A DNA stretch of 64,000 nt from Turicimonas muris (GCF_002221595.1 NZ_NHMP01000008.1:1-64000); one strand, 5' to 3'; positions 9,622-19,720 are shown, counted from the first letter of the stretch. The notes: generated by a model from the letters alone, not told the origin. Numbers and translations: made by a program.

Positions 9622-10115
9622 TTGTTACCGACTAAATAATGAATATCGACGCGACGGTTCTGTGCGTAATCTTCTTCAGTATCGCCCAAAGCTTTTGGAC
9701 GTTCTTTACCGAAACTGATAGATTCTACCTGATCAGGATTTACTCCCATCAATGTCATACGCTGTTTAACGGCTTCAGAACGTTTTTGTCCCAAAGCCAA
9801 GTTGTATTCACGGCTGCCGCGGGCATCAGTATTGCCTTCCAGCATAACTTTAACATTCTTGTTGTTGGCCAAGAATTTAGCGTGATTAGTTACGATCGGC
9901 ATGTACTGCGGGCTGACGCTGTAGCTGTCAAAATCAAAGTAAATTTCGCGTTTAGCTAAAGGGCCGTCTTTAGCATTGAGCATTCTTTCCACTTCTGTTG
10001 CATCTGTAACGGAAGCAGCATCTTTATCCTTCTCTAAATCGATGCTAGAGCAGGCTGTTAAAGATAAGGCAGCCAAAACAGCAGCAGCTGCCAAAGAAAA
10101 ACGTTGAAGATTCAT
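9618..10115 (-). CDS. pal: Peptidoglycan-associated lipoprotein
   Basis: Outer-membrane lipoprotein that binds peptidoglycan and TolB. The 165-residue precursor has a signal peptide with lipobox LTAC (lipidated cysteine at residue 22) and an OmpA-type peptidoglycan-binding domain at about 55-160 (YFDFDSY, GNTDARGSREYNLALGQKRSEAV). Length and motifs are standard. It sits 10 nt behind tolB and overlaps cpoB. Confidence 0.96.
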   Translation of the reverse strand: MNLQRFSLAAAAVLAALSLTACSSIDLEKDKDAASVTDATEVERMLNAKDGPLAKREIYFDFDSYSVSPQYMPIVTNHAKFLANNKNVKVMLEGNTDARGSREYNLALGQKRSEAVKQRMTLMGVNPDQVESISFGKERPKALGDTEEDYAQNRRVDIHYLVGNK

Positions 10116-10125
10116 TTTTAATTTC

Positions 10126-11418
10126 CTATCGAATGGTCGGTCCCCAGGCGGGTTCTCTAATGTCTCCGCTTAAGCCTGACAAGCGGGAACGAGAGCTTCC
10201 ATCGGTAGATACCGTCGAGAGCACTCCCTTACCTCCTTCGTCAGTAGCGAAGATAATCATATTTCCGTTAGGGGAATAGCTGGGGGATTCGTTTTTACCA
10301 AGTTGAGAAAGGGGGATTACGTTACCGGTAGAGAGATCTTGTTGGACAAGCTGGAAGTTTCCTCCGGCTCTAACAATATACGCAATCTCGTTATTTTTTG
10401 GGCTCACAGTCGGGCTGACAGCATAGGCATTGCCGAAGCTGACGCGTTCTGTTGAACCGCCTGCCACAGGTTTTCTGTAAATCTGCGGGTTGCCGCCTCT
10501 GTCGCTAGTGAAATAAATATATTTTCCATCAGGAGAGAAGGTCGGCTCAGTATCGATACTATCTCCCTCCGTAAACGGACGAAGATTCATGCCTTCAGGG
10601 TTAAGCAAGTAGATTTTTGTACCGCCGTCTTTAGAAAGAGCCACTGCTAAGGTGGAACCGTCCGGGCTGAAAGCAGGAGCACTGTTGTTGCCGCGGAAAG
10701 CAGCAACCTGATGTCTCTTGCCGGTTGTCAGATTTTGAAGCCAAACAGTCGGCTTACCGGTTTCGAAAGTGGTATAGGCAATTCTTCTGCCGTCAGGCGA
10801 CCACGCAATAGACATAATCGGCTCACGGCTCTTCAGTGCAGTTTTAGGATTGTGCCCATCGCTGTCGGCAACCATAATATTGAACATATGCCGTCCGTCC
10901 TGACGTACGAAAGCTATTCTTGTAGCGAAGTCGCCTTTTTCTCCGGTAATTCTCTCGTAGATTCTATCGGCAATGCGGTGTGCTGTTAAACGCAAATCAT
11001 CAGCCGGGCAGACGTATGAGGCCTGGTCTGTTTCCTGCTTTTTAACCACATCAAATAGTTTGAATTTAATCTCATAGCGGTTATCCGTTGTCTTCTGGAT
11101 GCTGCCAACTACGTCTGCATCTGCTCCTTGTGCAGTCAGAGCCTTCCAATCAGGCTCGACATCGATTCCGGATGCTGATCCGGCCTCAACTAAACGGAAA
11201 ACGCCGCTTCGTACCAAGTCATTAGAAATGATCTTGGAAATATTTTCCGGACAAGCAGACTCATTTTCAAATGGTTGAACTGCGATTGGAAACTGATTTG
11301 CTCCAACTCCGAGAATATCTACTTGGAACTGTCCCCACGCCAAACCGGAAGCGGCCAGCCCGGCCATCAGCCCTGCTCCCTGTAGAAGCAAACGTCTCTT
11401 AAACATTTGAACTGTCAT
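10126..11418 (-). CDS. tolB: Tol-Pal system beta-propeller protein TolB
   Basis: Periplasmic component of the Tol-Pal envelope complex. The 430-residue precursor has a leader with a twin arginine just before its hydrophobic core (KRRLLLQGAGLMAG), so Tat export is possible, though TolB normally uses Sec. An alpha/beta domain (about 30-170) is followed by a six-bladed propeller built of SPDG repeats (SPDGRRIAYTT, SPDGSTLAVAL, SPDGKYIYFTS, SPNGNMIIFAT). AGGA lies 8 nt before the ATG at 11418. tolQRA is not upstream here, so the Tol system is split in this genome. Confidence 0.95.
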   Translation of the reverse strand: MTVQMFKRRLLLQGAGLMAGLAASGLAWGQFQVDILGVGANQFPIAVQPFENESACPENISKIISNDLVRSGVFRLVEAGSASGIDVEPDWKALTAQGADADVVGSIQKTTDNRYEIKFKLFDVVKKQETDQASYVCPADDLRLTAHRIADRIYERITGEKGDFATRIAFVRQDGRHMFNIMVADSDGHNPKTALKSREPIMSIAWSPDGRRIAYTTFETGKPTVWLQNLTTGKRHQVAAFRGNNSAPAFSPDGSTLAVALSKDGGTKIYLLNPEGMNLRPFTEGDSIDTEPTFSPDGKYIYFTSDRGGNPQIYRKPVAGGSTERVSFGNAYAVSPTVSPKNNEIAYIVRAGGNFQLVQQDLSTGNVIPLSQLGKNESPSYSPNGNMIIFATDEGGKGVLSTVSTDGSSRSRLSGLSGDIREPAWGPTIR

Positions 11419-11542
11419 AGTTATTTCCTGCTCATCCCCACGTAGGAATATTTTCTTTACAAAATTAATCTGAAGTATATTAATTTTTTTTGTTACACAA
11501 AACCTATATCTGTGGACATTTTGGGTTAAGAAGTGTTAAGAA

Positions 11543-11575
11543 AAAGAGACCACCGATTTACTCAATGGTCTCTTT
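11543..11575 (-). terminator. Terminator of purH
   Basis: AAAGAGACCA (11543-11552) pairs with TGGTCTCTTT (11566-11575) and is followed on the minus strand by TTCTT. It separates purH from tolB. Confidence 0.85.
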
Positions 11576-11595
11576 GTGCTAGTTAGCTACAAATT

Positions 11596-13155
11596 TTAGT
11601 GGCGGAAGTGGCGTTCACCTGTGAATACCATTGTGATTCCGCGTTCATTTGCAGCAGCAATAACTTCTTCGTCTCTGATGGAACCGCCCGGCTGAATAAC
11701 AGCCTTAGCACCGGCATCGATAATTACATCTAAACCATCTCTGAACGGGAAGAACGCATCGGAAGCCGCAATGCTGCCCTGCAAGGACAAACCGGCTTCT
11801 TTTGCCTTGATAGATGCGATGCGGGCAGAGTCGACGCGGCTCATCTGACCGGCCCCTACACCTAAAGTCATGCCGTTCTTCACGAAGACGATGGTGTTGG
11901 ATTTGATGAACTTAGCAATCTTCCAAGCAAACATCATGTCGGAAATCTGAGCGCTAGTAGGCTGGAGCTCCGTTACCACCTTCAAATCTTCTTCTTTGAC
12001 TGTCTGGCTATCCGGTGTTTGAACCAAGAGTCCGCCGCCGATTCTCTTCATATCGAAATCGTTGTGGGCGGAGCCGTTAGCAACAATCAACAAGCGAAGA
12101 TTCTTCTTCTTGCCGAAGATTTCCAGAGCTTCCGGTGTGAATTCCGGAGCAATAATAACTTCAGCAAATTGTTTGGAGACTTCTTCTGCTGCTTCTTGGC
12201 CAACCTTGCAGTTGAAGGCGATAATGCCGCCGAATGCGGATGTCGGATCGCACTTGAAGGCTTTTGCATAAGCTTCAGCAGCGTCTACACCGATGGCTGC
12301 ACCGCATGGATTTGCGTGTTTGATAATAACGCAAGCCGGTGTGTCAAAACTTCTGACAGCCTCCCATGCAGCATCGGAGTCAGCGATGTTGTTGTAAGAA
12401 AGTTCTTTACCCTGGATCTGGTCATAGCCGGCAAGAAGTCCCGGAGCAACGTGTTTTTCTCTATAGAAAGCGGCTGCCTGATGAGGATTTTCGCCGTAGC
12501 GCATATCCTGGACTTTAACCCACTGACGAGTCAAAGATTCAGGGAAGCGGGTACGTGTGGAAACGTCCGAGCCCTTCATGCTTGTCAGATAGTTAGAGAT
12601 CATGGCGTCGTAGTGAGCGGTATGAACGAACACTTTCTTAGCCAATTCCAGTCTGGTTTCAGGAGTTACATGGCCGACTTCTTTGATTTCTTCGATAACT
12701 TTTCTGTAGTCTCCGGGGGAAACAATCACGGCAACGCTTTCATGATTCTTAGCAGCTGCACGGATCATTGTCGGGCCGCCGATATCAATGTTTTCAATAG
12801 CGTTTTCGAAAGTGCAGTTTGGATTGGCAATTGCTTGTTCAAACGGATAGAGGTTTACGGCAACGATATCAATCGGGTCAATCTTGAACTGTTCAAGAGC
12901 CTGCATATGTTCAGGAACGCAGCGGCGAGCGAGAAGCCCTGCATGAATCTTCGGATTCAATGTCTTAACACGGCCGTCCAACATTTCTGGGAAACCGGTA
13001 TAGTCAGCAACTTCTTGTACTGGAATACCTGCTTCAGCAATCAATTTTGCTGTACCGCCAGTAGATAAAATGTGATAACCAAGGTTAGAGAGTTCTTTTG
13101 CGAACTCGACCACACCTGACTTATCGGAACAGCTAATTAATGCTTGTTTTTTCAT
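11596..13155 (-). CDS. purH: Bifunctional AICAR formyltransferase/IMP cyclohydrolase
   Basis: Catalyses the last two steps of IMP synthesis. The 519-residue protein has an N-terminal MGS-like cyclohydrolase domain (about 1-140, [10 protein letters not shown] start) and a formyltransferase domain with KHANPCG. I choose the ATG at 13155 because AGGAG lies 8 nt upstream and the family starts there. An in-frame ATG at 13173 overlaps the dusB stop as ATGA and would add six residues. It follows dusB directly; the fis gene usual at this place in betaproteobacteria is absent. Confidence 0.96.
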   Translation of the reverse strand: MKKQALISCSDKSGVVEFAKELSNLGYHILSTGGTAKLIAEAGIPVQEVADYTGFPEMLDGRVKTLNPKIHAGLLARRCVPEHMQALEQFKIDPIDIVAVNLYPFEQAIANPNCTFENAIENIDIGGPTMIRAAAKNHESVAVIVSPGDYRKVIEEIKEVGHVTPETRLELAKKVFVHTAHYDAMISNYLTSMKGSDVSTRTRFPESLTRQWVKVQDMRYGENPHQAAAFYREKHVAPGLLAGYDQIQGKELSYNNIADSDAAWEAVRSFDTPACVIIKHANPCGAAIGVDAAEAYAKAFKCDPTSAFGGIIAFNCKVGQEAAEEVSKQFAEVIIAPEFTPEALEIFGKKKNLRLLIVANGSAHNDFDMKRIGGGLLVQTPDSQTVKEEDLKVVTELQPTSAQISDMMFAWKIAKFIKSNTIVFVKNGMTLGVGAGQMSRVDSARIASIKAKEAGLSLQGSIAASDAFFPFRDGLDVIIDAGAKAVIQPGGSIRDEEVIAAANERGITMVFTGERHFRH

Positions 13156-13169
13156 GTAAAAACCACTCC

Positions 13170-14159
13170 TCATAAGAGATTAATAGACAGATCCAACCTT
13201 TCAAGCAACAGAAGGGTCAGATCAATCTGTTCGTCCGGATTTCCGGCTAATAAAACTTTACGAATATCTTTCTCGTCCGCATTAAATCTTTTGAGGTACC
13301 AATTCAGGTGTTTTCTAATAGTTTTAAGACCAAGGACTTCTCCGTAAAAGGCATGATGAGAACGGATATGCCCAATGATTGTTTCCTCAATTTGAGTTTT
13401 GCTAAGTATAAATTGTCTTGTTCCCGATAACAGAGAATTGATTTGGCTAAAAATCCAAGGATTTCCAAGTGCTCCTCTGCCAATCATTACACCGTCAGCC
13501 CCAGTGGCTTTAAGCACTTCCAATGCCTTATCTGCGGCATCAATATCCCCGTTGGCGATAACAGGGATGGAAACGGCTTGTTTTAAACGCCGTATCGTTT
13601 CATACTCTGCATGTCCTTTGAAGCCTTGCTCCCCGGTTCTTCCGTGCAGAACCAGCATTTTTACTCCTGCGTCTTCAGCCCTTTTCCCCAAATCCACTGC
13701 ATTAATATCGGATGTGCTCCACCCAATTCTGTACTTGAGGGTTACCGGAACGGAAACGGCATTCACAATACTTTGAAGAAGGGATTCCACCAAATCCGGA
13801 TTTTTTAAAAGTGCTGATCCGCATGCTACCGAGCACACCTTCTTGGCCGGACAGCCGCAATTTAAATCTACGATGTCGGCACCGGCGTTTTCCGCTCTCT
13901 TAGCTGCTCTTGCAAGCTCTTCAGGAACGGAACCGATCAGCTGAATTCCTCTTGGGGATGGTTCTCCATCCAAGTTCATCCTGAAAGAAGTTTTGGCGGT
14001 GTGCTGAAGGTTATCTTTGGAAGCGGCCATTTCAGCAACTGCATAGGCAGCTCCCCATTGTCTGCAAATTTTGCGGTAAGGAAGATCGGTAAACCCAGCC
14101 ATAGGGGCCAGAATTGTTTGACCGGCAATACTGACTGAACCTACTTGGATATTATTCAT
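13170..14159 (-). CDS. dusB: tRNA-dihydrouridine synthase, DusB type
   Basis: FMN enzyme that reduces uridines of the tRNA D-loop. The 329-residue product has [12 protein letters not shown] at the N-terminus, NCGCPAKKV with the catalytic cysteine region, [12 protein letters not shown] and the FMN-phosphate motif [17 protein letters not shown] use the ATG at 14159, which overlaps the end of murU by 8 nt (ATG-AATAA arrangement); the longer TTG form is unlikely. Placement between murU and purH ties it into one minus-strand transcription unit. Confidence 0.93.
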   Translation of the reverse strand: MNNIQVGSVSIAGQTILAPMAGFTDLPYRKICRQWGAAYAVAEMAASKDNLQHTAKTSFRMNLDGEPSPRGIQLIGSVPEELARAAKRAENAGADIVDLNCGCPAKKVCSVACGSALLKNPDLVESLLQSIVNAVSVPVTLKYRIGWSTSDINAVDLGKRAEDAGVKMLVLHGRTGEQGFKGHAEYETIRRLKQAVSIPVIANGDIDAADKALEVLKATGADGVMIGRGALGNPWIFSQINSLLSGTRQFILSKTQIEETIIGHIRSHHAFYGEVLGLKTIRKHLNWYLKRFNADEKDIRKVLLAGNPDEQIDLTLLLLERLDLSINLL

Positions 14160-14859
14160 AGCAATACGGAGGCAGCTTTTCAAATTTTTCTAATTCTTCC
14201 GGGGTTCCGACATTTGCCCAATTACCTTCATAAATTTCGCCGGTAATCAGCCCCTGATCCACAAAATCGTAAAGCCATGGAAAAAGCGGAGTTTTAGTAC
14301 TTGGAATATCCTTAAAAATTGAAGGAGAGAAAACAGCAATATTCCCATAGGTATATTGTTTCTGTTGACGAGTAATTTTCCCTTTTTCCAGTCCCATATC
14401 TCCGCCTTCATGATAAGAAGGGTTCGGAACCAACACCAAGTGAGCTTTAGCTTGGCCCTCAGAGATTTTCTTTGCTGCGCTTTTTAAAGACTTATAAGGA
14501 AAGTCGGTGACGATATCTCCGGATACGACAACGAAAGGCTCACTTCTGTTTTGCTCAACCAGCTTGTCTAACGCTTTAACGATTCCGCCTCGAGTCTCCA
14601 AGGATTCTTCGTGAGTATATCCTTCTATGGAAAAAGTTATCCTTACCCCGTACTTTGAACCGTCTCCAAGATATTCCAGCAGCTTGTCGGCACAGTAGGC
14701 AACATTAATAACAATGTCCTTAAAGCCCGCTTTTTTCAAAGCCAAAATCTGCCACTCAATCAAAGGGCGTCCCCAAAGTTTGATTAACGGCTTCGGCATC
14801 GAATCCGTTAGATGCCGCATTCGTTTACCTCGGCCTGCGGCTAAGATCATTGCTTTCAT
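14152..14859 (-). CDS. murU: N-acetylmuramate-1-phosphate uridylyltransferase
   Basis: Makes UDP-MurNAc from MurNAc-1-phosphate in the cytosol, the second step of the recycling route that bypasses fosfomycin-sensitive MurA. The 235-residue nucleotidyltransferase has LAAGRGKRMRHLTDSMPKP at 7-25 and a VVSGDIVTDFP metal-site segment. Assignment as MurU rather than a generic sugar nucleotidyltransferase rests on pairing with amgK (1-nt TGATG overlap) and divergence from lptD, the arrangement known in Pseudomonas. Confidence 0.9.
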   Translation of the reverse strand: MKAMILAAGRGKRMRHLTDSMPKPLIKLWGRPLIEWQILALKKAGFKDIVINVAYCADKLLEYLGDGSKYGVRITFSIEGYTHEESLETRGGIVKALDKLVEQNRSEPFVVVSGDIVTDFPYKSLKSAAKKISEGQAKAHLVLVPNPSYHEGGDMGLEKGKITRQQKQYTYGNIAVFSPSIFKDIPSTKTPLFPWLYDFVDQGLITGEIYEGNWANVGTPEELEKFEKLPPYCYE

Positions 14860-15863
14860 CAGAACGTATAACCTACTTGCTTTTCTTTATTCTGGATCTT
14901 GTCCATAAGGTTTGCCAGCGGTTTTAATGAATCATAACGGGCGGCAGTTTTAGAGACATAATTGATAAAGCGCGGAAGATCGCCGATGTATTTATCTTTA
15001 CCGTCTCTGTAAGACAAACGGCAAAAGATACCCAACACCTTCAGATGGCGCTGCAGCCCCATCCACTCAACATCTTTCCAGAAGGCTCCGAAATCTGCAG
15101 GAACGGGTAGTCCTGCTTTTCTTGCTTTATCCCAGTAACGAATCGTCCAATCGATGATTTGATGTTCTTCCCAAGAAATAAAAGCATCGCGGCAGAGACT
15201 TGCAATGTCATAACTGATAGGCCCGTAGACTGCATCCTGGAAATCCAGAACACCAGGGTTATCCACAGGCTCCGGCATCAAATTTCTCGGCATATAGTCT
15301 CTATGAACGTATACCTTGGCCTCACTCAAATTTTTAGCAATGATCAAATCAAAAGTTCTCTCCAGAAGCTTTTTCTCGAGTTCGGACAATTCCATATGGA
15401 GATGCTTTTCTAAAAACCATTCGGTAAACAAATTGATTTCTTTTCTTAGAAGCTCGGCGCTGTAGGGCGGAAGGACATCCGGTTTGCTGGCAACCTGAAG
15501 TTTGACCAAGGCTGTCGTTGCATCATCCATGAGCCGGTCGGCATTATCGTGATCTAAAACATCCAAATAGGTTTTAGTTCCTAAGTCGGAGAGCAGCATG
15601 AAGCCGCCTTCAAAGTCGACCTCAAAAATTTCCGGAACGTTCAGGCCGGCAGTCTTCATAATTTTATCAACCTTGACGAACTCTTTCATGGATTGCTTTT
15701 CTTTCGGACAATCCATGATGATGTAGCTGCGGCCGGTTCCCTGAATACGGAAATATTGTCTGAATCCTGCATCTGAGGAGGCATAAGTCAAAGTCTCCGG
15801 CTGAAGACCGTAAGTCGGGGAAACCAAAGCGAGCCATTTGTTTAATTGTTCACGACATTCCAT
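14859..15863 (-). CDS. amgK: Anomeric MurNAc/GlcNAc kinase
   Basis: Phosphorylates the anomeric hydroxyl of MurNAc or GlcNAc released from recycled peptidoglycan, feeding MurU. The 334-residue APH-fold kinase has YVHRDYMPRNLM (catalytic Asp) and VLDFQDAVYGP (metal Asp). The start is the ATG at 15863 with AGAGG upstream; the longer GTG/TTG-type N-terminus runs into the lptD promoter region. It is divergent from lptD with 80 nt between start codons. Confidence 0.9.
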   Translation of the reverse strand: MECREQLNKWLALVSPTYGLQPETLTYASSDAGFRQYFRIQGTGRSYIIMDCPKEKQSMKEFVKVDKIMKTAGLNVPEIFEVDFEGGFMLLSDLGTKTYLDVLDHDNADRLMDDATTALVKLQVASKPDVLPPYSAELLRKEINLFTEWFLEKHLHMELSELEKKLLERTFDLIIAKNLSEAKVYVHRDYMPRNLMPEPVDNPGVLDFQDAVYGPISYDIASLCRDAFISWEEHQIIDWTIRYWDKARKAGLPVPADFGAFWKDVEWMGLQRHLKVLGIFCRLSYRDGKDKYIGDLPRFINYVSKTAARYDSLKPLANLMDKIQNKEKQVGYTF

Positions 15864-15910
15864 CAGAAAATACCTCTTTTCAGAATAAGCAAGACAACAA
15901 CTATTGCCTT

Positions 15911-15916
15911 TATAAT
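15911..15916 (+). promoter_or_regulatory. Possible lptD -10 box
   Basis: A perfect TATAAT lies 28 nt before the lptD ATG. No good -35 hexamer is seen 16-18 nt upstream, and no sigma-E type GGAACTT, so the promoter class is unclear. Confidence 0.4.
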
Positions 15917-15943
15917 TTAGCCACCCAATTCCGTGCAATTTTA

Positions 15944-18328
15944 ATGACTCGACTTACTCAACGGCGAAAACTTGTTACCAGAGTTGTGAAAGTGACGCCT
16001 GTAGCTGCTTCTATTGCCGCCCTCTTTTTTGTTGCGGCAGGCTCTGCTGTGCATGCTGAAATTTCAGCTTACGGCACAGCACTTCCGATTAACTTGAACA
16101 TGGCGCGTTCGCTTGACGTAAACGCACCTACCGACACTGATGATACAAATATTTATCTTCGTTCTCATCAGATGCACTCTATCCCTGAAGAGCAGATTAT
16201 TCTGACCGATGAAGCTGAAGTCCGAAAAGCAGGAGCTGTCCTGAAGGGAGATAAGATTACTTATACCTTCTCAAAAGATGAAGTGTATGCGCAGGGCAAT
16301 GCTCTAGTTGCACGGCAAGGAACAGTATTCGAGGGTCCGGAACTTACCTATCGTCTTGATGCGGAAAGCGGCAGCATGCCTAATGCTAAATTCCGTTATC
16401 TGCCTAATAATGTCCGAGGCTCCTCTGATGAAGTCCAATTACTTGGCGATGGCAATGTGAAGATGTGCAACGCCATGATTACCACTTGCAAAGAAGGTGA
16501 TAACTCATGGTGGATTGAAGCTTCTACGCTCGATATTGACCAGCAGGAAGAAACCGCAGACGGACGAAACGCTCGTCTCTATCTCGGCGGCGTTCCAATT
16601 TTTGCCTCACCTTACTTTACTTTCCCGATTGGCGAGAAAAGAAAGAGCGGCTTCTTGACACCGAAGATGGGTGCAAACTCCACGTTCGGTTTCAATGTTG
16701 AGATTCCCTATTATTGGAACATTGCCCCGAACTATGACTACACCATGGTTCTCAAGCCGATGTCAAAACGCGGCTTTATGCTCGGCAACCAATTCCGGTA
16801 CTTGCAGCCGACCTTCGGCGGTCAGCTTGATTATGATATTTTGTTCCATGACAGAGAAACCAAAAAGAAGAGATATTCTCTTGCTTGGAAACACACTCAG
16901 CGTTTGTGGGGCGGTGTAGGACTTGGCGTAAATTATCAGAGAGTCTCCGATGACAACTACATCTCCGACTTCTCCACGAACTTAAGGCAGTCTAGTGAAG
17001 ACGTTCTGCCGCAGAATGTCTGGTTGAGCTATGGTAAAACATACTGGAGCACCTCTCTGGGAGTTTATAAAAACCAAACTTTAAGACCGGATAACGAGTG
17101 GACGGAACAGCCTTACGAAAAAATTCCGGAATTTAATTTCCGTGCGTATGGCGCCGACGTGAAAGGCTTCTCGCTTCTTTCCAACTTTACGGCTACACGT
17201 TTCCGACATGGAAATAACTTCAATTACAGAGGCGAGCCGATTGGAAGAACTCGAAGCGGAGACGGAAACCGTGTCATGCTCAACAGCACCATCAGCTATC
17301 CGATGATGGGCTCTTATTGGTTCTTAACTCCGTCTTTCGAATACAGCATGGCTTGGTATGGTGACATCACCGGTCGTAAGTACAATTCGGGCAACGTAGA
17401 TATCTACAAGAACTCTCATCGAACCATCCCGATCTTCACGCTCGATTCCGGATTGGTTTTTGAGAGAAATACTATAGTCCTTGGACGAGAGACCGAGCAA
17501 ACTCTCGAACCCAGACTTTACTATGCTTACATCCCCTATCGAGCTCAGAACCACTTGCCGAACTTTGATTCGTCATTGGCTGACTTGAACTTTGCTCAGC
17601 TCTTTTCTCCTAACCGCTTTATCGGTTACGACCGTATTTCAAATGCCAATCAGCTCACGGCAGCTTTGACGACCCGGTTTATTGATTCTCAGACCGGAAA
17701 AGACTGGTTCAGTGCAACCGTTGGCCAGCGGTACCACTTTACCGACGAAAAAGTCGATATTTACTGGAATGAAATCAATCGGAAAAACCTCAAGAGCGAT
17801 ATTATCGGCATGACCGAGTTCACGCTCATTAAAGATTGGAAGGCTGAGCTTGGGGTTCAATACTCCACTCTGTGGAAAAAATTCTCTAAAACAACTGCCG
17901 GTGTTCGCTACAACCCTGCGAAATACAGCAATATCGGATTGTATTACCGCTATAACTACGATCCGACTGATACCAGAGAGGCTTTTTATAACTCGAACAT
18001 CAAGCAGCTTGACCTCTCGTTCCAATGGCCGGTCACCAGAGACTTGTATGCCCTTGGCCGTTACAACTACTCAATTCGTGACAAAAAAGTCATTGATTCT
18101 TTAATTGGTCTTGAATATCGTGAGGGGTGTTGGATTTTCCGCTCAGCCATTCAAAGGTACGTACGCAGTGCTGGGCGCACCACAACCAACTTCTTCTTCG
18201 AGTTAGAGCTCGTTGGTTTAGGCGCTTTCGGATCAAGCCCGATTGAAGCACTCCAACAGAGTATTACCGGCTATCAACCTCTCAGTCCCAGACCGATAGA
18301 AGTTGGAAGATATGATTACTATGAATAA
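15944..18328 (+). CDS. lptD: LPS-assembly protein LptD
   Basis: Outer-membrane beta-barrel that with LptE inserts LPS into the outer leaflet. The 794-residue precursor has a basic, long signal region with cleavage near VHA (residue 38), an N-terminal OstA-type beta-jellyroll at about 60-200 and a 26-strand barrel rich in aromatic girdle residues up to the C-terminus. The cysteines C178/C187-type pair in KMCNAMITTCKEG and one near the C-terminus (EGCWIF) may form the oxidised disulfides. First gene of lptD-surA, in the common proteobacterial order, with its stop inside surA. Confidence 0.95.
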   Translation: MTRLTQRRKLVTRVVKVTPVAASIAALFFVAAGSAVHAEISAYGTALPINLNMARSLDVNAPTDTDDTNIYLRSHQMHSIPEEQIILTDEAEVRKAGAVLKGDKITYTFSKDEVYAQGNALVARQGTVFEGPELTYRLDAESGSMPNAKFRYLPNNVRGSSDEVQLLGDGNVKMCNAMITTCKEGDNSWWIEASTLDIDQQEETADGRNARLYLGGVPIFASPYFTFPIGEKRKSGFLTPKMGANSTFGFNVEIPYYWNIAPNYDYTMVLKPMSKRGFMLGNQFRYLQPTFGGQLDYDILFHDRETKKKRYSLAWKHTQRLWGGVGLGVNYQRVSDDNYISDFSTNLRQSSEDVLPQNVWLSYGKTYWSTSLGVYKNQTLRPDNEWTEQPYEKIPEFNFRAYGADVKGFSLLSNFTATRFRHGNNFNYRGEPIGRTRSGDGNRVMLNSTISYPMMGSYWFLTPSFEYSMAWYGDITGRKYNSGNVDIYKNSHRTIPIFTLDSGLVFERNTIVLGRETEQTLEPRLYYAYIPYRAQNHLPNFDSSLADLNFAQLFSPNRFIGYDRISNANQLTAALTTRFIDSQTGKDWFSATVGQRYHFTDEKVDIYWNEINRKNLKSDIIGMTEFTLIKDWKAELGVQYSTLWKKFSKTTAGVRYNPAKYSNIGLYYRYNYDPTDTREAFYNSNIKQLDLSFQWPVTRDLYALGRYNYSIRDKKVIDSLIGLEYREGCWIFRSAIQRYVRSAGRTTTNFFFELELVGLGAFGSSPIEALQQSITGYQPLSPRPIEVGRYDYYE

Positions 18329-19685
18329 AACAGCAATGAAGAAAATTAAACTTCTGAGTTTGGTTCTCAGCCTTTCTTTAGCTGCTTTAGCCAGCGGACC
18401 GGTGTCCGCTCAAAAAGCCGCCAAGCAAGAGACCCAGCCGACCTCTAAAATTATTCCCGTTGACAGAATAGCCGCCGTTGTTAACAACGATGTCGTCACA
18501 GAGATGGAACTGCAGTCCCGCGTTCACCAGACTGCTTTGAATCTGCGCCGTCAAAACATTGCATTGCCGCCGATGGAAGCTCTGAGAGATCAGATTCTGG
18601 AAAGAATGATTCTGGAAAGAATCATCGAACAGAAAGCCAGAGAAACGGGCGTACGTGTTGACGACAATATGCTGAACTCGGCTATCGAACAGATTGCTGC
18701 CAACAATAACATGACCGTTCCTCAGTTAGAAAAAAGACTGCAGGCTGACGGTATTACTTTCAATAACTTTAGAAAAGAAATCAGAGCCGATCTTCTGACT
18801 CACCGCTTACGCGAGAGAGAAGTTGATGACATGGTGAAGATTCCGGAAAGCGAAGTCGATCAGTACATTAAAGATCAACTCGGACCTGAGAAACGCCGTC
18901 AATACAATCTGCAGAGAATTGTAGTCAGCCTCCCGGAAAATCCTTCCGGAGAGCAATTTGAAGAGGCTCAGAGAACAGCCAACAAAGTTTTGGAAAGTGC
19001 ACGCAAGGGCGGCAATTTCAGTCAGCTCGCTGCCAGATACTCTCGCTCCCCTGACGCTATGGAAGGCGGGAACATGGGATGGAAGACTGCCAATACGCTT
19101 CCCCCGCCCCTTTTCGACGCACTTAAGAACGCGAAAACCGGCGATATCGTACCTCTTCGTGCGCAATCCGGATTCCACATTTATAAGGTCTTAGGCAGCC
19201 GAGATCCGGGAGATGCAGCGGAAGTTCAATCCGTCAAACAAACCCGTGTTCGCCAAATCTTTATGCGTCCCACAAACGTGACACCAGAGAATGTTGTTGT
19301 CGAACGCATGAAGAAGATTAAGGAAAGAATTGAAAGCGGCGACTCTGATTTTCAGACCCTGGCCCGTCTTCACTCTGCCGATCCTTCGGGCACTCGCGGA
19401 GGAGATCTAGGTTGGATTTATGAAGGCGACCTTCCTCCGGAACTGGAAGCAGAAATCAACAAGCTTCAAAAAGGTCAAATCAGTGAACCGATTAAAACTC
19501 CTTTCGGCTATCACTTGATCCAAGTTACAGACCGACGTACACAGCAAGGCGTTAATGAAAGACTTCGCAGTCAAGCCAGAGACAATCTGAGAGAACAAAA
19601 AATCAATGAAGCGACTCTGGATTGGGAAAGACAACTGAGAGACCAAGCCTACGTTGATAAACGTATCGCTCGCCCTCAGGATTAA
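18321..19685 (+). CDS. surA: Periplasmic chaperone and peptidyl-prolyl isomerase SurA
   Basis: Escorts outer-membrane proteins, including LptD, across the periplasm. The 454-residue precursor has a signal peptide ending around VSA-Q, an N-terminal SurA chaperone domain (RIAAVVNNDVVTEMEL) and two parvulin domains at about 195-290 and 305-405 (GGNMGWK and GGDLGW landmarks). I use the ATG at 18321, with GGAAGA 10 nt upstream, overlapping the lptD stop by 8 nt; the TTG at 18303 and ATG at 18312 are alternatives. pdxA, usual after surA, is missing. Confidence 0.94.
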   Translation: MNKTAMKKIKLLSLVLSLSLAALASGPVSAQKAAKQETQPTSKIIPVDRIAAVVNNDVVTEMELQSRVHQTALNLRRQNIALPPMEALRDQILERMILERIIEQKARETGVRVDDNMLNSAIEQIAANNNMTVPQLEKRLQADGITFNNFRKEIRADLLTHRLREREVDDMVKIPESEVDQYIKDQLGPEKRRQYNLQRIVVSLPENPSGEQFEEAQRTANKVLESARKGGNFSQLAARYSRSPDAMEGGNMGWKTANTLPPPLFDALKNAKTGDIVPLRAQSGFHIYKVLGSRDPGDAAEVQSVKQTRVRQIFMRPTNVTPENVVVERMKKIKERIESGDSDFQTLARLHSADPSGTRGGDLGWIYEGDLPPELEAEINKLQKGQISEPIKTPFGYHLIQVTDRRTQQGVNERLRSQARDNLREQKINEATLDWERQLRDQAYVDKRIARPQD

Positions 19686-19691
19686 CATGAA

Positions 19692-19717
19692 GCGCCTGGA
19701 AAAACCAGGCGTTTTTT
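19692..19717 (+). terminator. Terminator between surA and rsmA
   Basis: CGCCTGG (19693-19699) pairs with CCAGGCG (19705-19711) and runs into T6. The rsmA ATG follows only 4 nt after the T-tract. Confidence 0.88.
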
Positions 19718-19720
19718 ACT

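Noticed and set aside
12019-13068. Plus-strand 349-residue ORF opposite purH
   Set aside because: It is the antisense of a fully conserved purH; composition is Cys/Phe/Ser-rich and it has no recognisable motif or ribosome-binding site.
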